Shown: piece by piece, positions 44,186-52,956 of the stretch
How the letters are laid out: each line of letters begins with the position of its first letter
Numbering within the stretch: position 1 is the first letter of the stretch
Assembly (NCBI GenBank): GCA_964496505.1
Contig: CAZBZV010000017.1
Location: 1-61,082 of the forward strand
DNA length: 61,082 bases
Reading direction: 5' to 3'
Origin: JAABVY01 sp964496505
Lineage (GTDB): Bacteria > Zixibacteria > MSB-5A5 > JAABVY01
Program-made: the position numbers and the translations under genes
Notes under the pieces: generated by a model
Seen by the model: only the letters and a program-made list of their open reading frames with translations
Databases searched by the model: none
Told to the model about the DNA's origin: nothing

Positions 44186-45094
44186 TTAGCGCTCAGACGG
44201 GATAAATGCGCCGAATGGAATCGGGCTGACATCTTCAATGTCTCCGCATTCAAACGTCTCGGTCCAGTCAAAACTGTATCCGGGGCCGGTAAGCTGGATT
44301 CTTACCTGGTTATTGCCAAGGAATGTTAAAACAGCGGTCCAGTTGCCGTCAGCCTCTCCCGCAGTGCCCTGGAAGTCGATAGAAAGATCGGCCGAGATAA
44401 CTCCCGATTCCGGACAGCCGTACGGCTGGGTCAGTTCAAGCTCGGTGATATCAATCGAATATACGACATTTCCTGTGCCGCGCTCCGCTCCGGCCACCGC
44501 GGTTACAGTGTAATCAAGATCGAGGTCTCCCGATACCAGAGCGTCATCGTCAGGCTGCTTATCGAAAATGCAGTCGATATGGTATTCGTCAATATTAACG
44601 GTCAAACTGGTGTCATCCGCATCAATATCCAGCATCATATCCATCCAGATGATATAACGCAGATAGTCTGCACTGTCTCCGGGATACTGTAAGATGATAT
44701 CATCCTCTTTAAACTGAATCGAATCTGAGAGAGCAAGGTCATAGTCCAATGAAAAGCCGTCTTCCGTTACCTGATTATCTTGTTCCAGATAAACTACATG
44801 CCATCCATCCCCGGTATACTGATAATCGAGAGAATCGAGGGGATTAGCGAATGCGCTCCTCTTATCGAATAAATCATCGATCCCCGGCTCCTGGTCGAAC
44901 CCCTCAAACTGATTGAAGCCGTAAATCAATGAAACAATCACCGCGTCCATATCCTGAGTGATCTGGCTGCGCATCAACGCCTCGATATCGGCATCTCCCG
45001 GACCTGTGCCGTTTTCATCATCCGAGCATGCCGGCAGAAGAATCAATGCGGCCATTGCTGCAATTGAAACCAGTAAATAAAACGTCTTTTTCAT
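44186..45094 (-). CDS. Putative lipoprotein, unknown function
   Basis: 302 residues. The signal peptide ends with lipobox LPAC, followed by an acidic linker SDDENGTGPGD. The rest is acidic and beta-rich without a named domain that I recognise. It shares its plan with 45281-46183: similar spacing of GDGWHVVYLE against ANGWHVINVG, a SDSIQFKEDD against VDSVQFRTDG block, and GCPESGVISADLSI against GCPISGTLSASAYV. Hence they are paralogues. It is probably outer-membrane anchored. A 186-nt gap and a terminator separate the two genes, so each has its own transcript. Confidence 0.7.
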   Translation of the reverse strand: MKKTFYLLVSIAAMAALILLPACSDDENGTGPGDADIEALMRSQITQDMDAVIVSLIYGFNQFEGFDQEPGIDDLFDKRSAFANPLDSLDYQYTGDGWHVVYLEQDNQVTEDGFSLDYDLALSDSIQFKEDDIILQYPGDSADYLRYIIWMDMMLDIDADDTSLTVNIDEYHIDCIFDKQPDDDALVSGDLDLDYTVTAVAGAERGTGNVVYSIDITELELTQPYGCPESGVISADLSIDFQGTAGEADGNWTAVLTFLGNNQVRIQLTGPGYSFDWTETFECGDIEDVSPIPFGAFIPSER

Positions 45095-45221
45095 AATTTT
45101 CTCCCTGATTATTCTTTATTATTTATATATAAATTTCGGAATAATTAATACTCGAATATATGATAAAAAATATTTTCCAGGCATGAATGTCAACAATATT
45201 ATCCATTAAGAATGCATCAAA

Positions 45222-45253
45222 ATAAAAAAGTCCTGCCATATTAGACAGGACTT
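45222..45253 (-). terminator. Terminator of lipoprotein gene 45281-46183
   Basis: An 8-bp stem AAGTCCTG / CAGGACTT (45228-45253) with a 10-nt loop is followed on the minus strand by TTTTATTTTG. It lies 28 nt past the stop. Confidence 0.85.
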
Positions 45254-45280
45254 AATGGATTCGGTTTTATAAGGAATTTC

Positions 45281-46183
45281 TTAGCGCCCGGTAATCGGAG
45301 GCACTCTGAATGGACTGACATTAAAGTCGTTGCAGTCGAAGTATTCAATGCCGTCCCAGGTCTGGCCGTCCATTTCAAAATGAATCTGCATTTGAGAGGC
45401 GCCGGTAATTTCCAAAGTCATGCTCATGGATCCCGATTCGAACTGGCCGTCGCCCTGCGCGGAGACATAGGCGGAAGCGCTTAATGTGCCTGAAATCGGG
45501 CATCCGGAGGTGGGATTTATTACGAAATCGCTAATGGTCATGTCGTATTCAAGATTGACAGTAGCCTCCTCATCCTCGATACTTATGGTCATGCCATAGT
45601 CATACTGTATCACGCCATCAACCTGAACATTGCCGTTAGAAAGGATCTGGTATTGATTGCTGACATAATAATCGTCAATGTCGAAGGAAAGCGCAAAAGA
45701 TTCATCGGTGCCATAAAGGTTTGCGCTGGCCCAGACTCTGAAATCCAGAAAATCGGTATTGTCATCCGGCTCGAACACGGGATCGCCGTCAGTTCTGAAC
45801 TGCACTGAATCGACCACCTCGACACTCATTGTAGAGTAGCCGGTCTCGGTATACTGGGCAGAATCGGCGCCGACATTAATTACATGCCAGCCATTGGCGT
45901 AGCTATAATTTACATAAGATGTATCAAGGTCTTCGATGCCTCCGACAGGTTTCATCGAGGCGCCCACATCATCGAAGAACAATGTATCCAGACCGTCAAA
46001 ATTATCGAATCCCTGCAGGGTGATAGCCACGATATTCTCCAGATCGCTCTGAGCCATGTCCTTCATAGCCAGAAAGGTTTCCTCATCGACAGGACCGGAG
46101 CCCTTGTCGCCAGAACATGACAAAGACAGAATCATGGAGCAGATTGCCAGCGAAAATAAACGGAAAAATAATACTTTTCGCAT
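45281..46183 (-). CDS. Putative lipoprotein, unknown function (paralogue)
   Basis: 300 residues from ATG 46183, with GGGAGA upstream; a TTG at 46204 would add seven charged residues. The lipobox is LSLSC followed by SGDKGSGP. The ~270-residue mature part is acidic and beta-rich. It aligns in several blocks with 44186-45094. I recognise no enzyme motif. Tandem lipoprotein paralogues of this type may be structural or substrate-binding surface proteins, but that is a guess. Confidence 0.7.
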   Translation of the reverse strand: MRKVLFFRLFSLAICSMILSLSCSGDKGSGPVDEETFLAMKDMAQSDLENIVAITLQGFDNFDGLDTLFFDDVGASMKPVGGIEDLDTSYVNYSYANGWHVINVGADSAQYTETGYSTMSVEVVDSVQFRTDGDPVFEPDDNTDFLDFRVWASANLYGTDESFALSFDIDDYYVSNQYQILSNGNVQVDGVIQYDYGMTISIEDEEATVNLEYDMTISDFVINPTSGCPISGTLSASAYVSAQGDGQFESGSMSMTLEITGASQMQIHFEMDGQTWDGIEYFDCNDFNVSPFRVPPITGR

Positions 46184-46337
46184 CTTTTTCTCCCTCTTCC
46201 TCAAGATATATGGTGTTGGTCTTTGTATTTATTGAGATGATCGGCAGTTAGGTCATTTTTTTGTTGCTAAATTTGTGTTAATTTCTCAAATTTTCTGTAT
46301 AAAGTTTGAATAATCGGCTTGAAGCACGGTAACCCGT

Positions 46338-46910
46338 ATGGACGACAGATATAAAGAATGCTCGGATGAAACGCTCATGGAATTGACCAAAAATAATGAT
46401 ACCCAGGCCTTTAAAGCTTTGGTAGAACGTTATGGCAGAATGGCCTATAGCCTGGCTTTAAAGCTTCTGGGAGATCCGGCCGATGCACAGGATCTCTCGC
46501 AGGAGGCTATTATTCGGGTTTATAAAGCGAGAAATAAGTATGATCCTGAGAGGCCGTTTGCCGCCTGGTTCAAAACAATTCTCATAAATCTGATCCGAAA
46601 CTATGTAAAAAAGGGCAAAGTCCGGGGCAATTACAGGCGCAGAATTCAGGCTGAACATAAGGCGGTGGGGGCCGACCTGGCTGTCTCCCCTGATTATATT
46701 CTTGAGTCAAACCGGCGCAAGGAGAGAGTCTGGGCGGCGATCAATAAACTCTCCATTGAACACCGCGAAATCATTGTCCTCAGGCATTTCGAGGACTTAT
46801 CCTATGAAGAGATTGCGGATTTATTGGATATTCCGCATGGAAGCGTAATGAGCAGGCTTTACTACGCTCGAAAAAAGCTCGAGAAGATGCTGGGAAGTGA
46901 AAGTGAGTGA
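46338..46910 (+). CDS. ECF-type RNA polymerase sigma factor
   Basis: 190 residues. Region 2 includes FKALVERYGRMAYSLALKLLGDPADAQDLSQEAIIRVYKA and PFAAWFKTILINLIRNYVKK; region 4 is AINKLSIEHREIIVLRHFEDLSYEEIADLLDIPHGSVMSRLYYARKKL. The length and lack of regions 1 and 3 fit the ECF group. The next gene overlaps its 3' end and encodes a two-helix membrane protein that is a likely anti-sigma partner, a normal ECF arrangement. Confidence 0.93.
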   Translation: MDDRYKECSDETLMELTKNNDTQAFKALVERYGRMAYSLALKLLGDPADAQDLSQEAIIRVYKARNKYDPERPFAAWFKTILINLIRNYVKKGKVRGNYRRRIQAEHKAVGADLAVSPDYILESNRRKERVWAAINKLSIEHREIIVLRHFEDLSYEEIADLLDIPHGSVMSRLYYARKKLEKMLGSESE

Positions 46911-47349
46911 AGAGAGAAAAAAAGAGCTTTTGATGAAGGTCGTGGACAAGCTGGCCACGGCAGATGAAGAGAAGGAATTTGCGGAGTATATTAAATCCGA
47001 CTCCGTACTGGAGGAGGAGTATAAATCCTTCCGGGAGATAAAGGAGGTTACCGATACGATTAAGTTCAAGGACTTGCCCGACAGTTACTGGGAGGGCTAC
47101 TGGAACGGTATCTATAACCGCCTGGAACGCAGGATCGGCTGGATATTTTTCTCGATCGGAGCGATAATCCTCCTTGCCTTTGGCGCCTACCATCTCCTGA
47201 TAGACTTCTTCCTGTCCGAAACCGTGCCACTATTGTTGAAGATCGGCGTGGCGATTGGAAGCTTGGGACTTATTATACTGCTGGTTTCGATTGTCAGAGA
47301 GGTGATTTTCGCCCGCAAACACGAAAGGTATAAGGAGGTAAGATATTGA
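46903..47349 (+). CDS. Putative membrane anti-sigma factor
   Basis: 148 residues from GTG 46903, overlapping the sigma gene by 8 nt; GTG at 46897 is also possible. The N-terminal ~75 residues are soluble and helical (KKELLMKVVDKLATADEEKEF ...), with no zinc-finger HxxxCxxC motif. Two transmembrane helices follow (GWIFFSIGAIILLAFGAYHLL and LLKIGVAIGSLGLIILLVSIV) and a short basic tail. Position and topology suggest it holds the ECF sigma factor at the membrane (inference). Confidence 0.65.
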   Translation: MSEERKKELLMKVVDKLATADEEKEFAEYIKSDSVLEEEYKSFREIKEVTDTIKFKDLPDSYWEGYWNGIYNRLERRIGWIFFSIGAIILLAFGAYHLLIDFFLSETVPLLLKIGVAIGSLGLIILLVSIVREVIFARKHERYKEVRY

Positions 47350-47687
47350 TAGTAGTAACTTCGGATGATATTCCCGGCCGAAAAATCATAAGAACTATCG
47401 GTCTGGTGCGCGGCAATACGATCAGGTGCCGCCATATCGGACGTGATATAATGGCCCAGCTCCGAAATCTCGTGGGCGGTGAAGTCTCGGATTATACCAA
47501 GATGATTGCCGAAGCCCGCGAGCAATGCCTGGACCGACTGCGTCTGGAAGCCCAATCCATGGGCGCTAATGCAGTGGTTGCACTGCGCTTCTCAACTTCT
47601 TATATCATGTCAGGTTCGGCCGAGCTGCTCGCTTACGGCACTGCGGTGGTTATCGATGAATCTCCGGGCGAAGTCATCCAGGGGTAG
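47346..47687 (+). CDS. YbjQ / UPF0145 family protein
   Basis: 113 residues from a TTG at 47346 that overlaps the previous stop codon and is preceded by AAGGAGG. The family pattern is complete: TSDDIPGRKIIRTIGLVRGNTIR, AREQCLDRLRLEAQSMGANAVVALRF and AYGTAVVI. Members form small oligomeric proteins of uncertain role, often near stress or envelope genes. Here it ends the sigma/anti-sigma operon, so the sigma factor may control it. Confidence 0.9.
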   Translation: MIVVTSDDIPGRKIIRTIGLVRGNTIRCRHIGRDIMAQLRNLVGGEVSDYTKMIAEAREQCLDRLRLEAQSMGANAVVALRFSTSYIMSGSAELLAYGTAVVIDESPGEVIQG

Positions 47688-47865
47688 CCTGATTTTATTT
47701 TGTTAAAAAGAAAAAAATAAACCAAATTCGCTTTGAGTTGTTTATATATTTGAAGGGCTCGCTTTCAGCATTTCGATATCAGCTTTAAAAATTTTATGCA
47801 ACTCTCGCCAGACCCAATTGTCTGATAGATAAAAGAGGGAAACTTCGATTTCCGAGGGAGTATTG

Positions 47866-48456
47866 ATGAAAAATATAATCTTCTCAGTATTGATGGCTTT
47901 AATCGGCATATATGCGATTGCCTGTCAGGGAGGCGAGCGTGAAGCTGAAATCCCCAAAACCAGAACCAGGGTTGTCCCCGATAAAGCGGAGGAAAGTATT
48001 CCCGAGATCAGGATAACCAGTCCGGCCTTTGTTCATGAAGGATTGATACCGGCCCGTTATACATGTGATGGCGAGGACATCTGACCCGAGCTGGTCTGCA
48101 AAAATGTGCCCGAGGAGGCACAATCTCTGGCGATGATTTGTGATGATCCGGATGCTCCGGGCGGAACCTGGGTGCATTGCGTGGCCTACAACATTTCCCC
48201 TGTCGACACATGCATCTCCAAAGAACAAATCTCCGAGGGCAAGGAATGTGTGATGGGAAATAACAGTTGGGGCAAGAGTGAATATGGCGGGCCCTGTCCG
48301 CCCAGCGGAACGCATCGCTATTTCTTCAAGATTTATGCGCTCGACAAAAAACTCAAGCTTGAGCCAGGTGCAACGAAAGAGGAAGTCATTAACGCCATGG
48401 AGGGCCACATCCTGGCTATGGGCGAGTTGATGGGCACATATCACCGGCAGGGATAG
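47866..48456 (+). pseudogene. YbhB/YbcL (PEBP-family) lipoprotein with in-frame TGA
   Basis: From ATG 47866 (GAGGGAG upstream) the frame has a signal peptide and lipobox AIAC, then RYTCDGEDI. The frame hits TGA at 48082-48084 where the family has Ser (expected GEDISPEL). After it, the same frame continues with PEL, then LAMICDDPDAPGGTWVH and CPPSGTHRYFFKIYALD, both diagnostic PEBP motifs, to a normal stop at 48456. A single TCA to TGA change explains everything. The stretch after the stop has an internal ATG at 48106, but a protein from there would lack the signal peptide and first strands. Other genes in the window use TGA as a stop, so the whole genome does not appear to recode it. Confidence 0.8.
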
Positions 48457-48522
48457 TGCCTTTGTAAGTTCCTGTTTTTGATTGACATCCACAGCCGAAA
48501 AGAATAGTATAATAGCGTATCT

Positions 48523-48594
48523 GCCCCCGTGGTGTAATGGATAACGCACCGGCCTCCGGAGCCGGCAATCCCAGTTCGATCCTGGGCGGGGGTA
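48523..48594 (+). tRNA. tRNA-Arg (anticodon CCG)
   Basis: 72 nt without CCA. The acceptor GCCCCCG / CGGGGGT has a terminal G-U pair and discriminator A. The anticodon stem CCGGC / GCCGG encloses CTCCGGA, giving anticodon CCG. The T arm is CCCAG-TTCGATC-CTGGG. A T-run (TTTTTT) immediately follows and may terminate it. CCA is not encoded, unlike in the tRNA-Pro of this window. Confidence 0.93.
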
Positions 48595-48718
48595 TTTTTT
48601 AACGATGCGCCCATCCTCGATAAAAGCATTGAAAATTCCATAAAACAGTTGCTATATTATCTCAGGGTTTTAGCCTTGATGAGCAATATTGTATATGCAT
48701 GTGAATAAAGGCAAAATA

Positions 48719-49618
48719 ATGCGAATGCGGAGCGAGTCGCCGCGCGTAAGGATAATGCAGAAGGTGACTGCATGGGGACTGGTGGCCAATCTCGCCCTTG
48801 CTGCCCTCAAATTTATCGCGGGCACCCTGGGCAACAGTAAGGCTTTGGTGGCGGATGCGGTTCACAGTCTTACCGACACTTCGACGGATATCGCAGTATT
48901 AATCGGCGCGCCGCGATGGAGCGCTCCTGCAGACGAAAGCCATCCCCATGGCCATGGACGTATCGAGACATTGATAACGGTCTTTATCGGATTGGTGTTG
49001 ATTGTAGCAGCGGTCGGACTTGGATTTAATGCAATCTCCGATTTGCAGACCGCTCCCGATAAAAGCCCCGGATGGATAGCCTTCTGGGCGGCGTGTGCAT
49101 CTATTATAATCAAGGAGATTCTTTACCGCTGGAATGCTCATGTCGGCCGGCGGGTGAAATCTTCGGCCATCATCGCCAATGCTTGGCATCACCGCTCTGA
49201 CGCCTTAAGCTCGGTTCCGGTTGTGGTAGCGCTTCTGGGCACACGGATTAAACCGGCCTGGACCTTTCTCGATCATCTGGGAGCAATTGTGGTATCGCTG
49301 TTTATCCTTCAGGCAGCCTGGAAAATATTCTGGCCGGCATTAAAACAGCTCTCGGATACGGCCGCGTCTAAAGAGGAAATCGAGGAATTGTATAATATGA
49401 TCAGGCATATTGACGGGGTAAGGGATGCTCATGCTCTGCGCACGCGCCATATCGGACCGGGACTGCAGGTCGATCTGCATTTACAGGTCGATCCGCAGCT
49501 TTCGGTTCGTGACGGCCATACTCTGGCAGGCGTTGCCAAAAGCAAGCTTCTGGAACATGCAAATGTTGTGGATGTATTGATACATATCGAACCCTATGAA
49601 AATGATGAATCAAAATAG
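48719..49618 (+). CDS. Cation diffusion facilitator (CDF) metal transporter
   Basis: 299 residues from ATG 48719 with AAAGG upstream; earlier in-frame starts at 48689 and 48695 would add up to ten residues. Six membrane segments are preceded by a basic N-terminus. The metal site DAVHSLTDTSTDI and the HPHGHGRIETL motif fit CDF proteins, which expel Zn, Fe, Mn or Co using the proton gradient. The second site reads AWHHRSDALSSVPV. The C-terminal cytoplasmic domain has the ferredoxin-like IRHIDGVRDAHALRTRHIGPG. The metal is not determinable. Confidence 0.93.
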   Translation: MRMRSESPRVRIMQKVTAWGLVANLALAALKFIAGTLGNSKALVADAVHSLTDTSTDIAVLIGAPRWSAPADESHPHGHGRIETLITVFIGLVLIVAAVGLGFNAISDLQTAPDKSPGWIAFWAACASIIIKEILYRWNAHVGRRVKSSAIIANAWHHRSDALSSVPVVVALLGTRIKPAWTFLDHLGAIVVSLFILQAAWKIFWPALKQLSDTAASKEEIEELYNMIRHIDGVRDAHALRTRHIGPGLQVDLHLQVDPQLSVRDGHTLAGVAKSKLLEHANVVDVLIHIEPYENDESK

Positions 49619-49754
49619 CCCTACCTCCCCATGAGGATATTTTCCAACCGAAAAAAATCGTAATAGAAAACCGTAATTGCTTCAGATAATACTTGAACTT
49701 TGCCGGATTATATTTTAATATCATCGCATCATCTTTGGTATGGAGGAGGACAAT

Positions 49755-50150
49755 ATGGGAAAATGTAACAACCTGATTTTGCACTGTATGGATTATCGTC
49801 TGCAGGATACGATTAATGACTGGATCAAGGAAAAGGGCATGAGCGGAAATATCGACCGCATTTCGGTAGGAGGGCCGTGCAAGAATATGGAATTTGCAAT
49901 GAAGTTCATAAAAATCTGCATCGAAAAGCACGGAGTAAAAAATGTTTACCTCACGCAGCATGAGGACTGCGCAGGATACGGCGGGCATGGCGCCTTTACC
50001 TCGATTGATTCGGAACGTGAGCAGTTGGTTGATGATATGATGGATTTGAAGGCGAATGTTAAGCTTTTGTATCCCAATGTGAAAGTACATACGATTTTGA
50101 TGCAGGAGAATGACGGAGGCTGGGATATGATCGATATGGGCAAGGATTAA
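49755..50150 (+). CDS. Small beta-carbonic-anhydrase-like protein
   Basis: 131 residues from ATG 49755, preceded by GGAGGAGG; an ATG at 49740 lies before that site. The beta-carbonic-anhydrase zinc pattern is visible: Cys in ILHCMDYRLQ (C-x-D-x-R dyad) and His/Cys in LTQHEDCAGYGG. The length is well below the ~200 residues of classical enzymes, as in the short Pro_CA_2-type group. It may hydrate CO2; activity is not certain. It is a single gene between a CDF transporter and a peptide transporter. Confidence 0.8.
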   Translation: MGKCNNLILHCMDYRLQDTINDWIKEKGMSGNIDRISVGGPCKNMEFAMKFIKICIEKHGVKNVYLTQHEDCAGYGGHGAFTSIDSEREQLVDDMMDLKANVKLLYPNVKVHTILMQENDGGWDMIDMGKD

Positions 50151-50278
50151 TTTAGTATCGCTTTTATAATATTGTTAATGTTTTTAATTCGCAATAACGG
50201 TTGTTTCCGAAGATATAATTTATTATAATACCCTGACCTGATTCGAAGCGGTGTGTATAAACTCAGCGAGGGATTTTA

Positions 50279-51586
50279 ATGGGAATCGGATTCAGGCAGC
50301 ATCCAACCGGATTTTGGTTTATCTTCTGGGGTGAACTTGCAGAGCGTGCCAGCTTTTACGGCATGAAAGCTCTGCTTGTTTTGTATATGGTCGATAGGCT
50401 GGGCTTTTCCGATGGAGATAGCGCGCAAATCGCATCGTTGTTTACAGCACTCTGCTATATCCTTCCAATTGTTGGAGGATATATCGCAGATAGATGGCTG
50501 GGAAAATTCAAGACGATTATATATTTTGCACTGCCCTATATTATGGGACACCTTGTGCTTGGCAGCTCAGAAACCAGAATAGCACTGTTTATAGCTCTGG
50601 TTTTACTGGCGGGCGGCTCGGGCGCAATAAAACCGAATATCAGCACTCTGATGGGGCTGATGTACGAAAGGGCGGGCAAGAAGAAATTAATGTCGCAGGC
50701 ATTTTCATGGTTTTACATGGCTATTAATATCGGCGCGGCCTCGACCACAATATCTTTGCCATTTATAAGAGATCATTACGGTTATGCCGCGGCATTCATT
50801 GCTCCCACCATTTTGATGGTCGTGTCGTTGGGAATCTTCTACCTCGGCAAAAAGCATTACCCCAAAGAGGACGTAAAGCAAACCCGCGAAGAGCATATTT
50901 CTCCCGAGCAGAAGAAGATCGACAGAAAAATTGTCTGGAGGATAATCGGCCTGTTTTCGCTGATTGTATTCTTCTGGTCTATATTCGATCAAGCCTATTC
51001 AACCTGGACCTTGTTTGCGCGTGATTATATGGTATTGGAGACTCCATTCGGATTCAGGATACCTCCCGATGCGATACAAGGTTTAAATCCTGTGCTGATT
51101 GTGATAATGACGCCGTTTTTTGCCTGGCTCTGGTCAAGGACAGACAAGAGCGAGACAGTGCGGCTTTCCTCCTCGAAGAAAATGCTGATTGGATTCGTAC
51201 TTGTAATACTCTGCATGGGCATCATGTCCATAGCCGGCTTTATCGCATTGGAGCGGAAAGTATCTATTCTTTGGGAAGTATTAGCTTACATAATGATAAC
51301 GGCCGGAGAGTTGTGTATATCAGTTGTCGGCTTACAGCTTGCCTATGAGGAAGCTCCCAGCCACATGAAGTCCAGAATAACTGGTCTTTGGCTGGCCACA
51401 GTAACGCTTGGCAATGTATTTGCAGGATTCTTTGCGCGCATTTATACGGATGTTCTCAATCCGGGCGAGTATTTCGGTTTGATGACAATTATGATAGCAC
51501 TGGTGACTATCGGCTTCTATTTCATCGGACGTAGATTCGAGGAAAAATCGAACCGCCAGGAAGAGGCCACCTCTCCCCCCGAATAA
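50279..51586 (+). CDS. Proton-dependent oligopeptide transporter (POT/PTR family)
   Basis: 435 residues with 12 or so membrane segments. The N-terminal POT motif is FWGELAERASFYGMKALL (ExxER...YG). Helix 4-5 has GSGAIKPNISTLMG and FSWFYMAINIGAA. The C-terminal half has FWSIFDQAYSTWTLFA. These carriers import di- and tripeptides with protons. The protein is slightly short for POT but has both signature regions. Confidence 0.9.
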   Translation: MGIGFRQHPTGFWFIFWGELAERASFYGMKALLVLYMVDRLGFSDGDSAQIASLFTALCYILPIVGGYIADRWLGKFKTIIYFALPYIMGHLVLGSSETRIALFIALVLLAGGSGAIKPNISTLMGLMYERAGKKKLMSQAFSWFYMAINIGAASTTISLPFIRDHYGYAAAFIAPTILMVVSLGIFYLGKKHYPKEDVKQTREEHISPEQKKIDRKIVWRIIGLFSLIVFFWSIFDQAYSTWTLFARDYMVLETPFGFRIPPDAIQGLNPVLIVIMTPFFAWLWSRTDKSETVRLSSSKKMLIGFVLVILCMGIMSIAGFIALERKVSILWEVLAYIMITAGELCISVVGLQLAYEEAPSHMKSRITGLWLATVTLGNVFAGFFARIYTDVLNPGEYFGLMTIMIALVTIGFYFIGRRFEEKSNRQEEATSPPE

Positions 51587-51605
51587 TTCTATTTAATTTT
51601 TGGTA

Positions 51606-52910
51606 TTAGAGACGTGCCTTGATTTTAGCGTTTTTGGGCTTGTACTTCTTCAGCGAATCTTCCAGATCAATAATCAAAGTCTTATCGTGATAGAGTGTGG
51701 TCTTGAATGATTTGACCTGCTTGAGCTCAGCGATCGTGCCGGTGATGTTATTTACGCCGTTCTGGATTGCAATGAGTGAATTCTCGAGTATATTCTTTTG
51801 GTCCTCAAGCTCACCCTTCTTTAAGGCCATTTCAATCAACTGCGCCCGTCCCAGCATGGATGCGCAGGCGTTATTAAAATAGTGCGAGAAAGTCGCCACG
51901 ACCGTATGCAGTATTTCCACCGCCAGCCTATCGTATTCGATGTGATCCCTGTAATCAGTATCCTTTTTGAAGCCTTCCAGAAGTTCCTCGATCTCGCGGT
52001 AAAGATCGAATACGCGGGAGTTGGCTTCGGCCAATAGTTCCAGGGGCGTTCCGACCTCGATTTCCAGGAAGCTTGCGGCATCGAGAAATTTGGGAATTAT
52101 TTCGGCTTCCACCTCTGCCATATCGGTATTGGTGAGACCAAGGTTTTTCATCACAATTTTGCTGTTATCGAATTCCATATCCTTAAGCGAGGACTTTATA
52201 TCGAGACGATATTTGGCAAGGCTTTCGGCAAGATTCACTATTTGAGGTATAATCTGCTCAATGGTCGGTTCTTTCAATTCGACCGTGTCATGATGACTGT
52301 AAACAGAGCGCGAGAATACCTGAGGCAAATTCCACTTTGATAGAAGGTACGATCCTACACGGCAGTGATTGGTACCGAATAGAGATTCCTCCAAATTGAT
52401 GAGCGATTCGCCATTCTGTGCGGCCTTCCATGCATGAGCATATTCGCGCGGGAAGCAGGCATCCATAGCGAGGATTCCGATGTCATGAAAAATGCCGGCG
52501 ATATAAGCCTCTTCCCTTTCTTTCAGGCCGGACTTTTCGGCCACAAGTTCGCTGATTATTGCCACCTCCAGCGAATGCTTCCAGTAGGTTTTGAGGCTGA
52601 TTTGAGTATCCAGGCGACCGATGATATTGACAATGGAAATCGAGAGCGCAATGGCTTTTACGGTGCGCGAGCCGAGTGTCATGATGGCATCTCGTATGGA
52701 TGAGACCTCGGATGACCGACCGTAGAATGCGGAATTAGCCGCGCTGAGGATTCTGGCAGTAAGCGAAACATCCTTGAGTATAACCTTGGCGAGATCGTCA
52801 AGCGGAGATTCGGGATCATCCGCTATTTTTAGTATCTGCGCGAGTACCTCGGGAAGTGTCGCAAGCTGCGATAATCTTTCAATTCTCTTTAATACCTGTT
52901 TTTCTTCCAT
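51606..52910 (-). CDS. HDOD-domain protein with orphan histidine-kinase H-box
   Basis: 434 residues from ATG 52910, with GGAGTG upstream; the extension to 53213 overlaps the neighbour and is not real. The HDOD domain at ~15-210 has LATLPEVLAQILKIADDPES, LSAANSAFYGRSSEVSSIRD and AYIAGIFHDIGILAMDACFP. After a helical linker, residues ~345-400 contain VVATFSHYFNNACASMLGRA, which matches the H-box/DHp helix of histidine kinases. No ATPase domain follows. It may act as a phosphotransfer or dimerisation scaffold (inference). It is separated by 46 nt from the nuclease gene. Confidence 0.8.
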   Translation of the reverse strand: MEEKQVLKRIERLSQLATLPEVLAQILKIADDPESPLDDLAKVILKDVSLTARILSAANSAFYGRSSEVSSIRDAIMTLGSRTVKAIALSISIVNIIGRLDTQISLKTYWKHSLEVAIISELVAEKSGLKEREEAYIAGIFHDIGILAMDACFPREYAHAWKAAQNGESLINLEESLFGTNHCRVGSYLLSKWNLPQVFSRSVYSHHDTVELKEPTIEQIIPQIVNLAESLAKYRLDIKSSLKDMEFDNSKIVMKNLGLTNTDMAEVEAEIIPKFLDAASFLEIEVGTPLELLAEANSRVFDLYREIEELLEGFKKDTDYRDHIEYDRLAVEILHTVVATFSHYFNNACASMLGRAQLIEMALKKGELEDQKNILENSLIAIQNGVNNITGTIAELKQVKSFKTTLYHDKTLIIDLEDSLKKYKPKNAKIKARL

Positions 52911-52956
52911 TGTCACTCCATTTAAGTATCGGCAAAAACAGGCGTAAGTTGAAAGA

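Noticed and set aside
48082..48130. Possible selenocysteine insertion element after the in-frame TGA
   Set aside because: A GGTCTGC string is present, but I could not draw a convincing stem with the right spacing, and the family residue is Ser, not Cys.
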